Part shown: positions 51,264-59,257 of the stretch, piece after piece
How positions within the stretch are numbered: position 1 is the first letter of the stretch
Layout of the letters: every line of letters begins with the position of its first letter
From: Sulfuritalea sp.
GTDB lineage: Bacteria > Pseudomonadota > Gammaproteobacteria > Burkholderiales > Rhodocyclaceae
Assembly (NCBI GenBank): GCA_016712985.1
Contig: JADJQA010000043.1
Coordinates: forward strand, 9,029 to 73,028
Reading direction: 5' to 3'
DNA length: 64,000 bases
The notes under the pieces: model-generated
Told to the model about the DNA's origin: nothing
What the model saw: only the letters and a program-made list of their open reading frames with translations
Databases searched by the model: none
Translations under genes and position numbers: made by a program

Positions 51264-51293
51264 TTGACGCATATATCTTGTCAAGCGTATATT
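51264..51293 (+). promoter_or_regulatory. Predicted arsR promoter, probably leaderless
   Basis: TTGACG (51264-51269), 18-base spacer, TATATT (51288-51293). The -10 ends seven bases before the arsR ATG, so transcription would begin at or next to the start codon. The AT-rich CGCATATAT and GCGTATATT inside the spacer may be the ArsR operator. Confidence 0.55.
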
Positions 51294-51300
51294 AGCGGCC

Positions 51301-51639
51301 ATGGATACTCAGCTCATGTTCGACGCACTCGCCGATGCCACGCGGCGCCGGATTCTTGCGCTGCTCGTGGATCAGGGCGAATTATGCGTCTGCGAATTGA
51401 CGGCCGCTCTGAACGACATCCAGCCCAAGATCTCACGCCATCTGGGGGTGCTGAAAGATGCCGGCATCGTGATCCCGCGTCGCGAAGGCACGTGGATGTT
51501 CTACCGCCTTGCCGACGCGTTGCCGGCCTGGGCCGATGCCATGCTGGAAACCCTGCCGAATGGCGCCGTCCCGGAGCTCAAGGCCGATCTGAAGCGGCTG
51601 AAAGTCATGGAAGGGCGCCCCGAGCGCTGCGCTGCGTGA
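51301..51639 (+). CDS. arsR: ArsR family metalloregulator
   Basis: Repressor that leaves DNA when As(III) or a related metalloid binds. The 112-residue protein is a winged helix with the metal-site motif ELCVCELTAAL, whose Cys pair matches the ArsR CVC site, and further cysteine at PERCAA at the C-terminus. It is followed by the permease after 13 bases, so it probably controls the whole island. Start ATG 51301 has no ribosome site because of the promoter position. Confidence 0.92.
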   Translation: MDTQLMFDALADATRRRILALLVDQGELCVCELTAALNDIQPKISRHLGVLKDAGIVIPRREGTWMFYRLADALPAWADAMLETLPNGAVPELKADLKRLKVMEGRPERCAA

Positions 51640-51652
51640 ATCGAGACTCGCC

Positions 51653-52702
51653 ATGACTGCGCTGACCGAAACCGGCCACATGCCACGCCGCCCGCCCTGG
51701 GCCTGGCTGATTCTCGGCTTCGTCGCCTGGGTCGCGGCCTATGCCAGCCTGGTTCCCTTTGCCGATGCCGCAATCGCCGCGCTGGGCCTTAGCCGCGAGA
51801 CGCATCTGGGCGAAGCCGTGCATTTCTTCTTCTACGACACGCCCAAGGTGTTGCTGCTGCTGACCGGCATCGTGTTTTTGATGGGCGTGGTGCATACCTT
51901 CGTTTCGCCCGAGCGCACGCGCGCGATGCTGTCCGGCAAGCGGCTCGGCGTCGGCAACGTGATGGCGGCGAGCCTCGGCATCGTCACGCCTTTCTGCTCC
52001 TGTTCGGCGGTGCCGCTGTTCATCGGTTTTCTATCGGCGGGCGTGCCGCTGGGGGTGACCTTCTCTTTCCTGGTCTCGGCGCCGATGGTGAATGAAGTGG
52101 CGCTGGCGCTGCTGTTCGGCATGTTCGGCTGGAAGGTGGCGGGGCTCTACCTGATACTCGGCCTCACCGTCGCCATCATCGCCGGCATGGTGATCGGCAA
52201 GCTCAACATGGAGCGCCATCTTGAAGACTGGGTGCGTGAGATGCAGGCCAGCCAATCGGTCGAGTATGTTGGCGAACAACTGCACTGGGCCGAACGCATC
52301 GATGCCGGCGTCGCCCATGTCAGGGAAATTGTCGGCAAGGTGTGGCCCTACATCCTCGCCGGCATCGGGCTCGGCGCGGCCATCCACGGCTATGTGCCGG
52401 AGGATTTCATGGCCTCGATCATGGGCCGTGACGCGCCCTGGTGGTCGGTGCCGGCTGCCGTCGCCATCGGCGTGCCGATGTACACCAACGCCGCCGGCAT
52501 CATCCCGATCGTCGAGGCGCTGATCGGCAAGGGCGCGGCGCTGGGCACCGTGCTGGCCTTCATGATGAGCGTGATCGCGCTGTCGCTGCCGGAAATGATC
52601 ATCCTGCGCAAGGTGCTCAAGCTGCCGCTGATCGCCACCTTTGCGGGCGTAGTCGCCGTCGGCATCCTGGTCGTCGGCTATGTCTTCAACGCTGTCCTGT
52701 AA
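51653..52702 (+). CDS. arsP: ArsP-type permease
   Basis: Eight-helix-or-so transporter of the permease family that includes ArsP (export of methylated As(III)) and SO_0444-like heavy-metal exporters. The 349-residue protein has the conserved TPFCSCSAVPLFIGF motif near residues 103-117, where the Cys residues can bind As, and the second repeat VGVPMYTNAAGIIP near residue 280. ATG 51653 is the start. Substrate not settled by sequence. Confidence 0.9.
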   Translation: MTALTETGHMPRRPPWAWLILGFVAWVAAYASLVPFADAAIAALGLSRETHLGEAVHFFFYDTPKVLLLLTGIVFLMGVVHTFVSPERTRAMLSGKRLGVGNVMAASLGIVTPFCSCSAVPLFIGFLSAGVPLGVTFSFLVSAPMVNEVALALLFGMFGWKVAGLYLILGLTVAIIAGMVIGKLNMERHLEDWVREMQASQSVEYVGEQLHWAERIDAGVAHVREIVGKVWPYILAGIGLGAAIHGYVPEDFMASIMGRDAPWWSVPAAVAIGVPMYTNAAGIIPIVEALIGKGAALGTVLAFMMSVIALSLPEMIILRKVLKLPLIATFAGVVAVGILVVGYVFNAVL

Positions 52703-52713
52703 GGAGCCTGTGC

Positions 52714-53034
52714 ATGGCTGATTCCCCGCTGCATCCTTCCATCGTGGCCATGGTCTCGCTCGCCGCCAACATCGCTGCCAATCATCCGAAGAACGGTCTC
52801 TGCCAGCTCGAACGCCTGCGCGGCTTCGGCATTGCCGAAGAACAGATCGACATGGTGGTCGATATCGCGCGCCACATTCGCGACGAAGCCGGGCAGGTGC
52901 AGGACCACGCCTTCAACGAGGAAGCGCAGCGCGCAATCGTGCCGGCCGCCGTATCGCCGGCGCCGACTATCGAACCCGAACGCGCCAAGGTCGCCTGCTG
53001 CACGCCGACCGCCAAGGGAAATTCCTGCTGCTGA
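52714..53034 (+). CDS. Uncharacterised small protein with an ArsD-like Cys-pair tail
   Basis: A 106-residue protein I cannot assign to a family. The first 75 residues are helical (MVSLAANIAANHPKNGLCQL, IDMVVDIARHIRDEAGQ), then a flexible Ala/Pro-rich linker, then a tail AKVACCTPTAKGNSCC with Cys95-Cys96 and Cys105-Cys106. The tail is nearly the same as the end of ArsD in this cluster (PCCTPKSGCC). This suggests soft-metal binding. It follows the permease directly and precedes the thioredoxin-like gene. Start ATG 52714, ribosome site AAGGAG. Confidence 0.8.
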   Translation: MADSPLHPSIVAMVSLAANIAANHPKNGLCQLERLRGFGIAEEQIDMVVDIARHIRDEAGQVQDHAFNEEAQRAIVPAAVSPAPTIEPERAKVACCTPTAKGNSCC

Positions 53035-53050
53035 AATCCTGGAGACCCGA

Positions 53051-53281
53051 ATGAAGAACATCAAAGTGCTCGGCACCGGTTGTGCCAACTGCCAGAACAC
53101 GCTGAAACTGATCGACGAAGTTGCCCGCGCCAAAGGGGCCGCGGTCCAACTGGAAAAAATCGAAAATCTGCAACAGATCATGCGCTACGGCGTGATGTCC
53201 ACCCCCGGCGTGGTGATCGACGGCAAGGTGGTTCATGCCGGGGGTGTGCCGACGCTGGGCAAGGTCGAAAGCTGGTTCTGA
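53051..53281 (+). CDS. Thioredoxin-like small disulfide protein
   Basis: A 76-residue thioredoxin-fold protein of the MTH895/TM0996 type, with redox motif GTGCANCQ near residue 8-15 and cis-proline block MSTPGVVIDGKVVHAGG. Such proteins often lie next to ArsP-type permeases. It may reduce a disulfide in the permease or in its neighbour. Start ATG 53051 follows GGAGA. Confidence 0.9.
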   Translation: MKNIKVLGTGCANCQNTLKLIDEVARAKGAAVQLEKIENLQQIMRYGVMSTPGVVIDGKVVHAGGVPTLGKVESWF

Positions 53282-53353
53282 CGCTCGTCAATAATGTGAG
53301 GTCTTGGACCGTTTTACCAAGCTGTTCCACGTTTTATGTTAAGGGAAATCATC

Positions 53354-53743
53354 ATGAAGCTTAGATACATAGCGCTGCTCGCAGCGCTGGGTGCATCGCT
53401 TGCATCCCCCGTTTTTGCGCAGCCCGCCAGTGGTCAGGGCATGGGTCCGGGGTCGGGCATGGGCCCGGGCGCCGGTATGGGTCCCGGCCCGGGCGGCGGC
53501 GCCAAGGGCATGCAATACAGCCTGAACAAGGACAATACCTGGGGCTACAAACTGATGAGCCCCGAAGAGCGCACGGCCCATCGCGACAAGATGCGCGCTT
53601 CCAGGACCTATGATGAATGCAAGGCTTTGCAGCAAGAGAATCACCAGGCCATGGAAGTCCGCGCCAAGGAGAAGGGGCAGACCCTGCCGACGCCAGGCAT
53701 CAACGGCTGTGACCGCATGAAGGCGAACGGCTTCTTCAAGTAA
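53354..53743 (+). CDS. Secreted Gly/Met-rich small protein
   Basis: A 129-residue secreted protein from ATG 53354. The signal peptide ends VFA. The mature N-terminus has repeats of GMGPG (GMGPGSGMGPGAGMGPGPG), a Met-rich pattern that in other proteins binds Cu+ or other soft metals. The C-terminal half is helical and charged (LMSPEERTAHRDKMRAS, CKALQQENHQAM) with two Cys residues. Similar proteins accompany metal-resistance genes; function is not known. A hairpin follows the gene. Confidence 0.8.
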   Translation: MKLRYIALLAALGASLASPVFAQPASGQGMGPGSGMGPGAGMGPGPGGGAKGMQYSLNKDNTWGYKLMSPEERTAHRDKMRASRTYDECKALQQENHQAMEVRAKEKGQTLPTPGINGCDRMKANGFFK

Positions 53744-53776
53744 CAAGTAACCGGCACCATGCTGAACTGCATGGCG

Positions 53777-53804
53777 GACTCCCGGCCGCACTTGACCGGG
53801 AGTC
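53777..53804 (+). terminator. Hairpin after the Gly/Met-rich gene, possible terminator
   Basis: Perfect 9-bp stem GACTCCCGG/CCGGGAGTC (53777-53785 with 53796-53804) with a 10-base loop; only TTCC follows, so termination may be partial. Confidence 0.45.
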
Positions 53805-53823
53805 TTCCACTCCTCCCCAGCCG

Positions 53824-54729
53824 ATGAGCGAGCATACGCATCATCACGGCCCGGCCGCCTTCAGCCGGGCCTTTGCCATCGGAATTGGGCTCAACGGCGC
53901 CTTCGTCGCGGTCGAGGCGGTCTATGGCTGGCGCGTCGGTTCCCTCGCGCTGCTGGCCGATGCCGGGCACAACCTGTCGGATGTGGCCGGGCTGGTGCTG
54001 GCCTGGGTGGCGGCGCTGGCCGCGGGCCGGCTGCCTGACCAGCGCCACACCTACGGCTGGCAACGCGCATCGATTCTCGCAGCCTTCGCCAATGCGGTGC
54101 TGCTGCTGGTGGCGATGGGTTCGCTGCTCTGGGAAGCGGCCCATCGCCTGCAATCCCCGGCGTCGACCGACGGTCTCACCATCATCGTAATCGCCGCGAT
54201 CGGCGTGCTGGTCAATGGCGCGACCGCCGCACTGTTCATGTCGGGCAGCAAAACCGACCTGAATATTCGCGGCGCCTTCCTGCACATGGCGGCCGATGCG
54301 CTGGTTTCGCTTGGCGTGGTGGCGTCCGGTGCGCTCTACCTGTGGACCGGATGGGCTTGGCTGGATCCGGTGACCAGCATGGCGATTGCGCTGGTGATCA
54401 TCGCCGGCACCTGGAGCTTGTTCCGGCAGTCCTTGCACCTGTTGTTCGACGGCGTGCCGGAAAGCGTCGTCCTCGCCGAAGTCGATGCCATGCTACGGGC
54501 GCTGCCCGGCGTGGCCGACGTGCATGACCTGCATGTCTGGGGCATGAGCACCACCGACATTGCGCTGTCGGTACATCTGGTGATGCCCGGCGGACATCCG
54601 GGCGACGCCTTTCTGGCGAACCTTGCCCACGAATTGCACGACCGATTTGAAATCACGCACCCGACGATCCAGATCGAACTCGATGGCCTCGATCACGGCT
54701 GCGCCCAACCCCTTGGTGACCACTCATGA
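53824..54729 (+). CDS. Cation diffusion facilitator exporter
   Basis: Proton-coupled exporter of Zn2+, Cd2+ or Co2+. The 301-residue protein has six membrane segments, His-rich N-terminus (HTHHH) and the two HxxxD metal sites ADAGHNLSD in TM2 and HMAADALVSLG in TM5. The C-terminal cytoplasmic domain (DVHDLHVWGMSTTDIALSVHL) is complete. It overlaps the next gene by four bases. In an arsenic island it broadens resistance to divalent metals. Confidence 0.92.
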   Translation: MSEHTHHHGPAAFSRAFAIGIGLNGAFVAVEAVYGWRVGSLALLADAGHNLSDVAGLVLAWVAALAAGRLPDQRHTYGWQRASILAAFANAVLLLVAMGSLLWEAAHRLQSPASTDGLTIIVIAAIGVLVNGATAALFMSGSKTDLNIRGAFLHMAADALVSLGVVASGALYLWTGWAWLDPVTSMAIALVIIAGTWSLFRQSLHLLFDGVPESVVLAEVDAMLRALPGVADVHDLHVWGMSTTDIALSVHLVMPGGHPGDAFLANLAHELHDRFEITHPTIQIELDGLDHGCAQPLGDHS

Positions 54730-55784
54730 ACACGCCTGCTCCGCCCCTCCCGGTCAGCTTCCCGCTGATCGTCAAGACCTTCGCCCCCGGCTGGCCCGCT
54801 GCCGTGATGGGCACCGGCGCCTTCGCCCTGGCGACGCTGCATTTCTCCCATCAACTGCCGGTGCTGGCAGGGCTGGCCTGGGCGCTGCACTGGTTCAACC
54901 TGGTGCTGTTCGTGCTGATCAGCATTCCCTGGCTGTTGCGCTGGGTGATGGCATGGCCGGCGGTGGTCGCCAGCTTCAAGCATCCGGTGGCGGCCAACTT
55001 CTATCCTTCCTATGCGAGCGCCCTGCTGGTGCTGGCGGCGGAGCTGCGCATCTTCGGCGGCCACGAGTCGCTCGCGCTGATCGTCTGGTGGCTGGGCGTG
55101 GCGCTGCTCTTCGGCCTGACGCTGGCGGTGCTGATCTCGATCTTCCAGGGCGAACACGTCAACCTCGACCACATCACGCCAGGCATTTTCATCCCGCCGG
55201 TGGGCATGGTGGTGATCCCGGTGGCCGGCGCGCCGCTGCTCGCGGTGCAGCCCGAAGCCCTGCGCGATCTGGCGCTGACGATCACTGGCATCGGCCTGGG
55301 CGCCGGCATTTTCATGTACACGGCGCTGCTGGCCCTGGCCTTCCATCGCTTCTACGTGCACAAGCGCCTGCCGCCGACAATGGCGCCGACCTTCTGGATC
55401 AACCTGGCGCCGGTGGGCGTGATCGTGGTCAGCCTGCTCAACCTGATCGCGGCCGCCCCGTTCGCCGGCGACAAATCCGCCTGGCTGATGATGGTCTTCC
55501 TGATATGGGGCTTCGGCGCCTTCTGGCTGGTGCTGTCGATGCTGTTCACCTGGTCGGTCAGAAAGATCGCCCCCTTGCCGTTCTCGCTGGCCTGGTGGGC
55601 CTTCACGTTTCCTCTGGGGGCCTTCGCGCTCGGCAGCCAGCGCCTGAGCGAAGCGACCGGCCTGGGCACGCCGCTCGCATTCGGCTGGCTGGCATGGGCG
55701 CTGCTCGCCGGGATCTGGACGCTGACCCTGCTCAAAACCGTCGGCGGCGTGGCCAGCGGCAAGCTGTTTCAGCCGCATCCTTGA
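54726..55784 (+). CDS. TDT/SLAC1 family anion channel-like protein
   Basis: A 352-residue protein with about ten membrane segments, of the tellurite-resistance/dicarboxylate transporter family (TehA-like, SLAC1 fold). The start is MNTPAPPLPVSFPLIVKTFA; the family blocks GWPAAVMGTGAFAL and GIGLGAGIFMYTALL can be seen. TehA has been linked to tellurite resistance when overexpressed, and SLAC1 proteins are anion channels. Its role in this cluster is a guess, perhaps oxyanion movement. Confidence 0.83.
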   Translation: MNTPAPPLPVSFPLIVKTFAPGWPAAVMGTGAFALATLHFSHQLPVLAGLAWALHWFNLVLFVLISIPWLLRWVMAWPAVVASFKHPVAANFYPSYASALLVLAAELRIFGGHESLALIVWWLGVALLFGLTLAVLISIFQGEHVNLDHITPGIFIPPVGMVVIPVAGAPLLAVQPEALRDLALTITGIGLGAGIFMYTALLALAFHRFYVHKRLPPTMAPTFWINLAPVGVIVVSLLNLIAAAPFAGDKSAWLMMVFLIWGFGAFWLVLSMLFTWSVRKIAPLPFSLAWWAFTFPLGAFALGSQRLSEATGLGTPLAFGWLAWALLAGIWTLTLLKTVGGVASGKLFQPHP

Positions 55785-55819
55785 CCATGACGGCGACAGA
55801 CCCCGCCTCGGACGATGAA

Positions 55820-55918
55820 ACTCGTCATGCCCGCGAAGGAACGTCACCCCGGACTCCGATCCGGGGCGGGCATCCAGTTCGTTGCTTCTCTGGGTTCCCG
55901 CTTTCGCGGGAACAACGG
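55820..55918. repeat. Intergenic palindrome of the CCCGCGAA type
   Basis: Contains CCCGCGAAGG near the left end and CCCGCTTTCGCGGGAA near the right, with an inner CCCCGGACTCCGATCCGGGG hairpin. This wording (TCATNCCCGCGAAnGCGGGAA) is common in proteobacterial intergenic repeats. It separates the channel gene from the thioredoxin fusion gene. Confidence 0.6.
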
Positions 55919-55933
55919 ATTAGAGGCCTTGCG

Positions 55934-57269
55934 ATGTTTAAGGAAACGGTTCCGCGTTTCACGTTCAAGGAAGTTTTGGTATTGCTCAAGCGACTGCATG
56001 TTCTCATCGCAGTCAGCGTACTGGCTCTTGCCTCGTTCGCGGCCCGCGCCGAAGACCCGTGGCTGCGCAGCGGCGTCGACGGCCAGCCGGAAGTGCAGCT
56101 CTACTTCTTCTGGTCGCTGACCTGCCCGCACTGCACCGCGGCGCATCCCCACATCGAGGCCATCCCGCGGGCGCGGCCGTGGGTCAGGCTGCATGCACTG
56201 GGCTCTCGCGCCAGCCGAAAACGTCCAGCGCTACCGGGCCATGGCGCGCGCGCTGGGTGAGGATGCGGGCAGTGTTCCGGCCTGGTTGTTCTGCGGCGAA
56301 ATGCATGTCGGCTGGGATGGCGACGAGACCACCGGCGCGACCATTCGCCAACGCCTCGATGCTTGCCGTGCTCGCGCCGTCGGCGGTTCGGGGGCCGTGC
56401 CTGCCAGCGCGCAGCCGCCGCCCGCGGTACCGATCAATCTGCCGCTGATCGGCGCCGTAGACCCCGCCAGCCTCTCGCTGCCGGCGCTGACCCTGGTGCT
56501 GGCCGGACTCGATGCCTTCAATCCCTGCGCCTTCTTCGTGCTGCTGTTCCTGCTCTCGATGATGGCGCACCAGAAGAGCCGCACGCGCATGCTGGTCATC
56601 GGCGGCATTTTCGTCGCGGTGTCGGGCCTCATGTACTTCGCCTTCATGGCGGCCTGGCTCAGTGTTTTCCAGCTCTTCGGCCATCTGGCCTGGGTGACGC
56701 TGGCCGCCGGCGCGCTGGCGGTATTCGTCGGCGCGGTGAACGTCAAGGACTTCTTCGCCTTCGAGAAGGGGCTCACGCTGTCGATTCCGGAATCGAGGAA
56801 GCCGGACATCTTCCGCCGCACGCGCGCCATCCTTGCCGCCGAAAACCTGCCGGCCATGCTCGCCGCCACGGTGGTTCTCGCCATCGCCGCGAATTTCTAC
56901 GAACTGCTGTGTACCGCCGGCTTCCCGATGGTCTATACGCGGTTGCTGACGCTGGCCGACCTGTCGCCCGCGGCCCGTTACGGCTATCTGGCCTTCTACA
57001 ACCTGATCTACGTGGTGCCGCTGGCCGCGATCGTCGCCGTTTTCGCCGGGAGTCTCGGTGCGCGCAAGCTCACCGAGCGCGAAGGCCGCCTGCTGAAGCT
57101 GATGTCCGGCGTGATGATGTTGGAACTGGGCATCTTGCTGCTGCTTGCGCCCGAGCGCGTCAGCCAGGTTGGCATTGCCTTCGGCCTGCTGGCGCTGGCG
57201 GTGGGCGTTACGTTCATCGCGGCGCGCCTGACATCAGTGGCAAGCCAGGACAATCCAACCGGTTCTTGA
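55934..57269 (+). CDS. Thioredoxin-membrane fusion protein (DsbD/CcdA-like), frameshifted at 56200
   Basis: A periplasmic thioredoxin domain followed by a polytopic domain. From ATG 55934 (or TTG 55984) there is a signal peptide, then thioredoxin motif FFWSLTCPHCTAAHPH. At RLHAL the frame breaks; LAPAENVQRYRAMARALGED continues in the next frame and leads into a membrane domain of about six helices with LDAFNPCAFFVLLFLLSMMA. Deleting one G of the GGG at 56200-56202 joins the parts into about 440 residues. The conserved Cys in FNPCAF and another in LCTAGFP fit electron transfer as in DsbD. It could deliver reductant to periplasmic thiols. Confidence 0.8.
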
Positions 57270-57282
57270 AAGGGAAGAAAGC

Positions 57283-57774
57283 ATGAGCAAAGTGTTCAAC
57301 GTTCTGGTGTTGTGCACCGGCAATTCCGCCCGCAGCATCCTCGGAGAGATGCTGTTCAAGCATCTGGGCAAGGGCCGCATCAAGGCCTGGTCCGCCGGCA
57401 GCAAGCCGGGTGGGCAGGTCAATCCGGTGGCGCTGGAGACGCTGGCGCAGCATGGCATTCCCGTAGCCGACGCGCGCAGCAAATCCTGGGATGAATTTGC
57501 CGTACCGTCCGCGCCGACACTTGATTTCATTTTCACGGTCTGCGGCAACGCGGCCGAAGAAACCTGCCCGGTCTGGCCTGGCCATCCGGCCACCGCGCAC
57601 TGGGGCATTCCCGACCCGGCCCACGTCGAGCCGATGGCAGCTCGCCGCGAGGCCTTCGAAGAGGCCTACCAATCCTTGAAGAAGCGCATCGAGGCCTTTC
57701 TTGCGCTGCCGCTGGAAACCATGACGCCACAGGAGGCCGCAGTGGCCGCACGGCGAATCCACACGGGAGAATGA
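57283..57774 (+). CDS. arsC: Arsenate reductase, low-molecular-weight phosphatase type
   Basis: Reduces As(V) to As(III), using thioredoxin or a related thiol donor. The 163-residue protein has the phosphatase loop LCTGNSARS (Cys11), with further cysteines at FTVCGNAAEETC for the disulfide cascade, as in the Bacillus-type ArsC. It sits between the thioredoxin fusion and acr3 and overlaps acr3 (ATGA). Confidence 0.95.
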   Translation: MSKVFNVLVLCTGNSARSILGEMLFKHLGKGRIKAWSAGSKPGGQVNPVALETLAQHGIPVADARSKSWDEFAVPSAPTLDFIFTVCGNAAEETCPVWPGHPATAHWGIPDPAHVEPMAARREAFEEAYQSLKKRIEAFLALPLETMTPQEAAVAARRIHTGE

Positions 57775-58827
57775 CCATGAGCACCGTTACAAGAAAGCTC
57801 TCGTTCCTCGACAGGTATCTCACTGTCTGGATCTTCGCGGCGATGGCGCTGGGCGTGGGCCTGGGATACTTCATCCCCGGCACCGAGCGCTTCATCAATT
57901 CGTTTCAGGTCGGGACGACCAATATCCCCATCGCGCTGGGCCTGATCCTGATGATGTATCCCCCCTTCGCCAAGGTGCGCTACGAGGAACTGCCCGACGT
58001 ATTCAGCGACAAGAAGGTGCTCGGCCTGTCCCTGATCCAGAACTGGATCGTCGGGCCGATCCTGATGTTCGCGCTCGCCGTCATCTTCCTGCCGGACAAG
58101 CCCGAATACATGGTGGGCCTGATCATGATCGGCCTGGCGCGCTGCATCGCCATGGTGATCGTCTGGAACGAACTGGCGAAGGGCTCCACCGAGTATGCCG
58201 CCGGCCTGGTGGCCTTCAACTCGATCTTCCAGGTGCTGTTCTACAGCGTCTATGCGTGGCTGTTCGTCACCGTGCTGCCGCCGTTGTTCGGGCTCTCCGG
58301 GTCGGTGGTCGATGTCTCGATCGGACAGATTGCCGAGAGTGTCGCGATCTACCTGGGCATCCCCTGCGTCGCCGGAATCCTGACGCGGGTGATCATGCTG
58401 CGCTTCGTCTCCAGGGAGTGGTATCACGAGCGCTTCGTGCCGAAAATCGGCCCGATCACCCTTTTCGCGCTGTTGTTCACGATCGTGGTGATGTTCAGCC
58501 TCAAGGGCAAACTGATCGTCACCATCCCGATGGACGTGGTGCGCATCGCCATTCCGCTGCTGATCTACTTCGTGCTGATGTTCGTGATTTCCTTTTACAT
58601 GAGCAGGAAGGTCGGCGCCGGCTACGGGAAATGCACCACGCTGTCATTTACCGCGGCAAGCAACAACTTCGAGCTGGCGATCGCGGTCGCGGTGGCCGTA
58701 TGGGATCAATTCCGGCGCGGCCTTCGCCGCCGTCATCGGGCCGCTGGTGGAAGTGCCGGTGATGATCGGTTTGGTGAATGTTTCGCTGTGGTTCCAGAAA
58801 CGCTTCTTCGCCGCCGATGCGGCCTGA
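57771..58827 (+). CDS. acr3: Arsenite exporter Acr3, frameshifted at 58701
   Basis: Ten-helix membrane protein that exports As(III). Read from ATG 57771, it has the conserved GLARCIAMVIVWNELAKG with the essential Cys near residue 127, and the LSFTAASNNFELAIAVA block near residue 290. After AVAV the frame is lost; the remaining NSGAAFAAVIGPLVEVPVMI tail is in another frame. Two missing T residues at 58701 (restoring VFGINSG) give about 351 residues. Nothing else in the gene is damaged. Confidence 0.93.
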
Positions 58828-58872
58828 TCGCGGCGGCGCCCTCGATGTCGTAAACCTGAAAAGGAAATTCCC

Positions 58873-59247
58873 ATGAAAAAACTCGAAGTCTTCGATCCGG
58901 CCATGTGCTGTTCCACGGGTGTCTGTGGCGTCGAGGTCGATCCGGTGCTGGCCCAGTTCGCCGCCGACCTGAAGTGGGCGGAAGAGCAGGGCATCGCGGT
59001 GCAACGTCACAACCTCGGTCAGGAGCCGCAGGCGTTCGCCGCCAACCCGTCGGTGCTGAAGGAGATCGAAGCCGGCATGGATCGGCTGCCGATCCTGGTC
59101 GTCGATGGTCACATCGTCGCGACCGGCATGTATCCCTCGCGCCCGCAACTGGCGCAGAAGCTCGGTCTGGCGGCCGAGGGCACGGCCAAGAAGGTCATCG
59201 GCGTCGCCGCCGCACCGTGCTGCACGCCCAAATCCGGCTGTTGCTGA
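58873..59247 (+). CDS. arsD: Arsenic metallochaperone ArsD
   Basis: Delivers As(III) to ArsA and acts as a weak regulator. The 124-residue protein has Cys12-Cys13 and Cys18 (DPAMCCSTGVCG), which form the As(III) site, and the C-terminal pairs Cys116-Cys117 and Cys123-Cys124. The family length and order fit. It directly precedes arsA. Confidence 0.95.
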   Translation: MKKLEVFDPAMCCSTGVCGVEVDPVLAQFAADLKWAEEQGIAVQRHNLGQEPQAFAANPSVLKEIEAGMDRLPILVVDGHIVATGMYPSRPQLAQKLGLAAEGTAKKVIGVAAAPCCTPKSGCC

Positions 59248-59257
59248 GCGCGCGACG

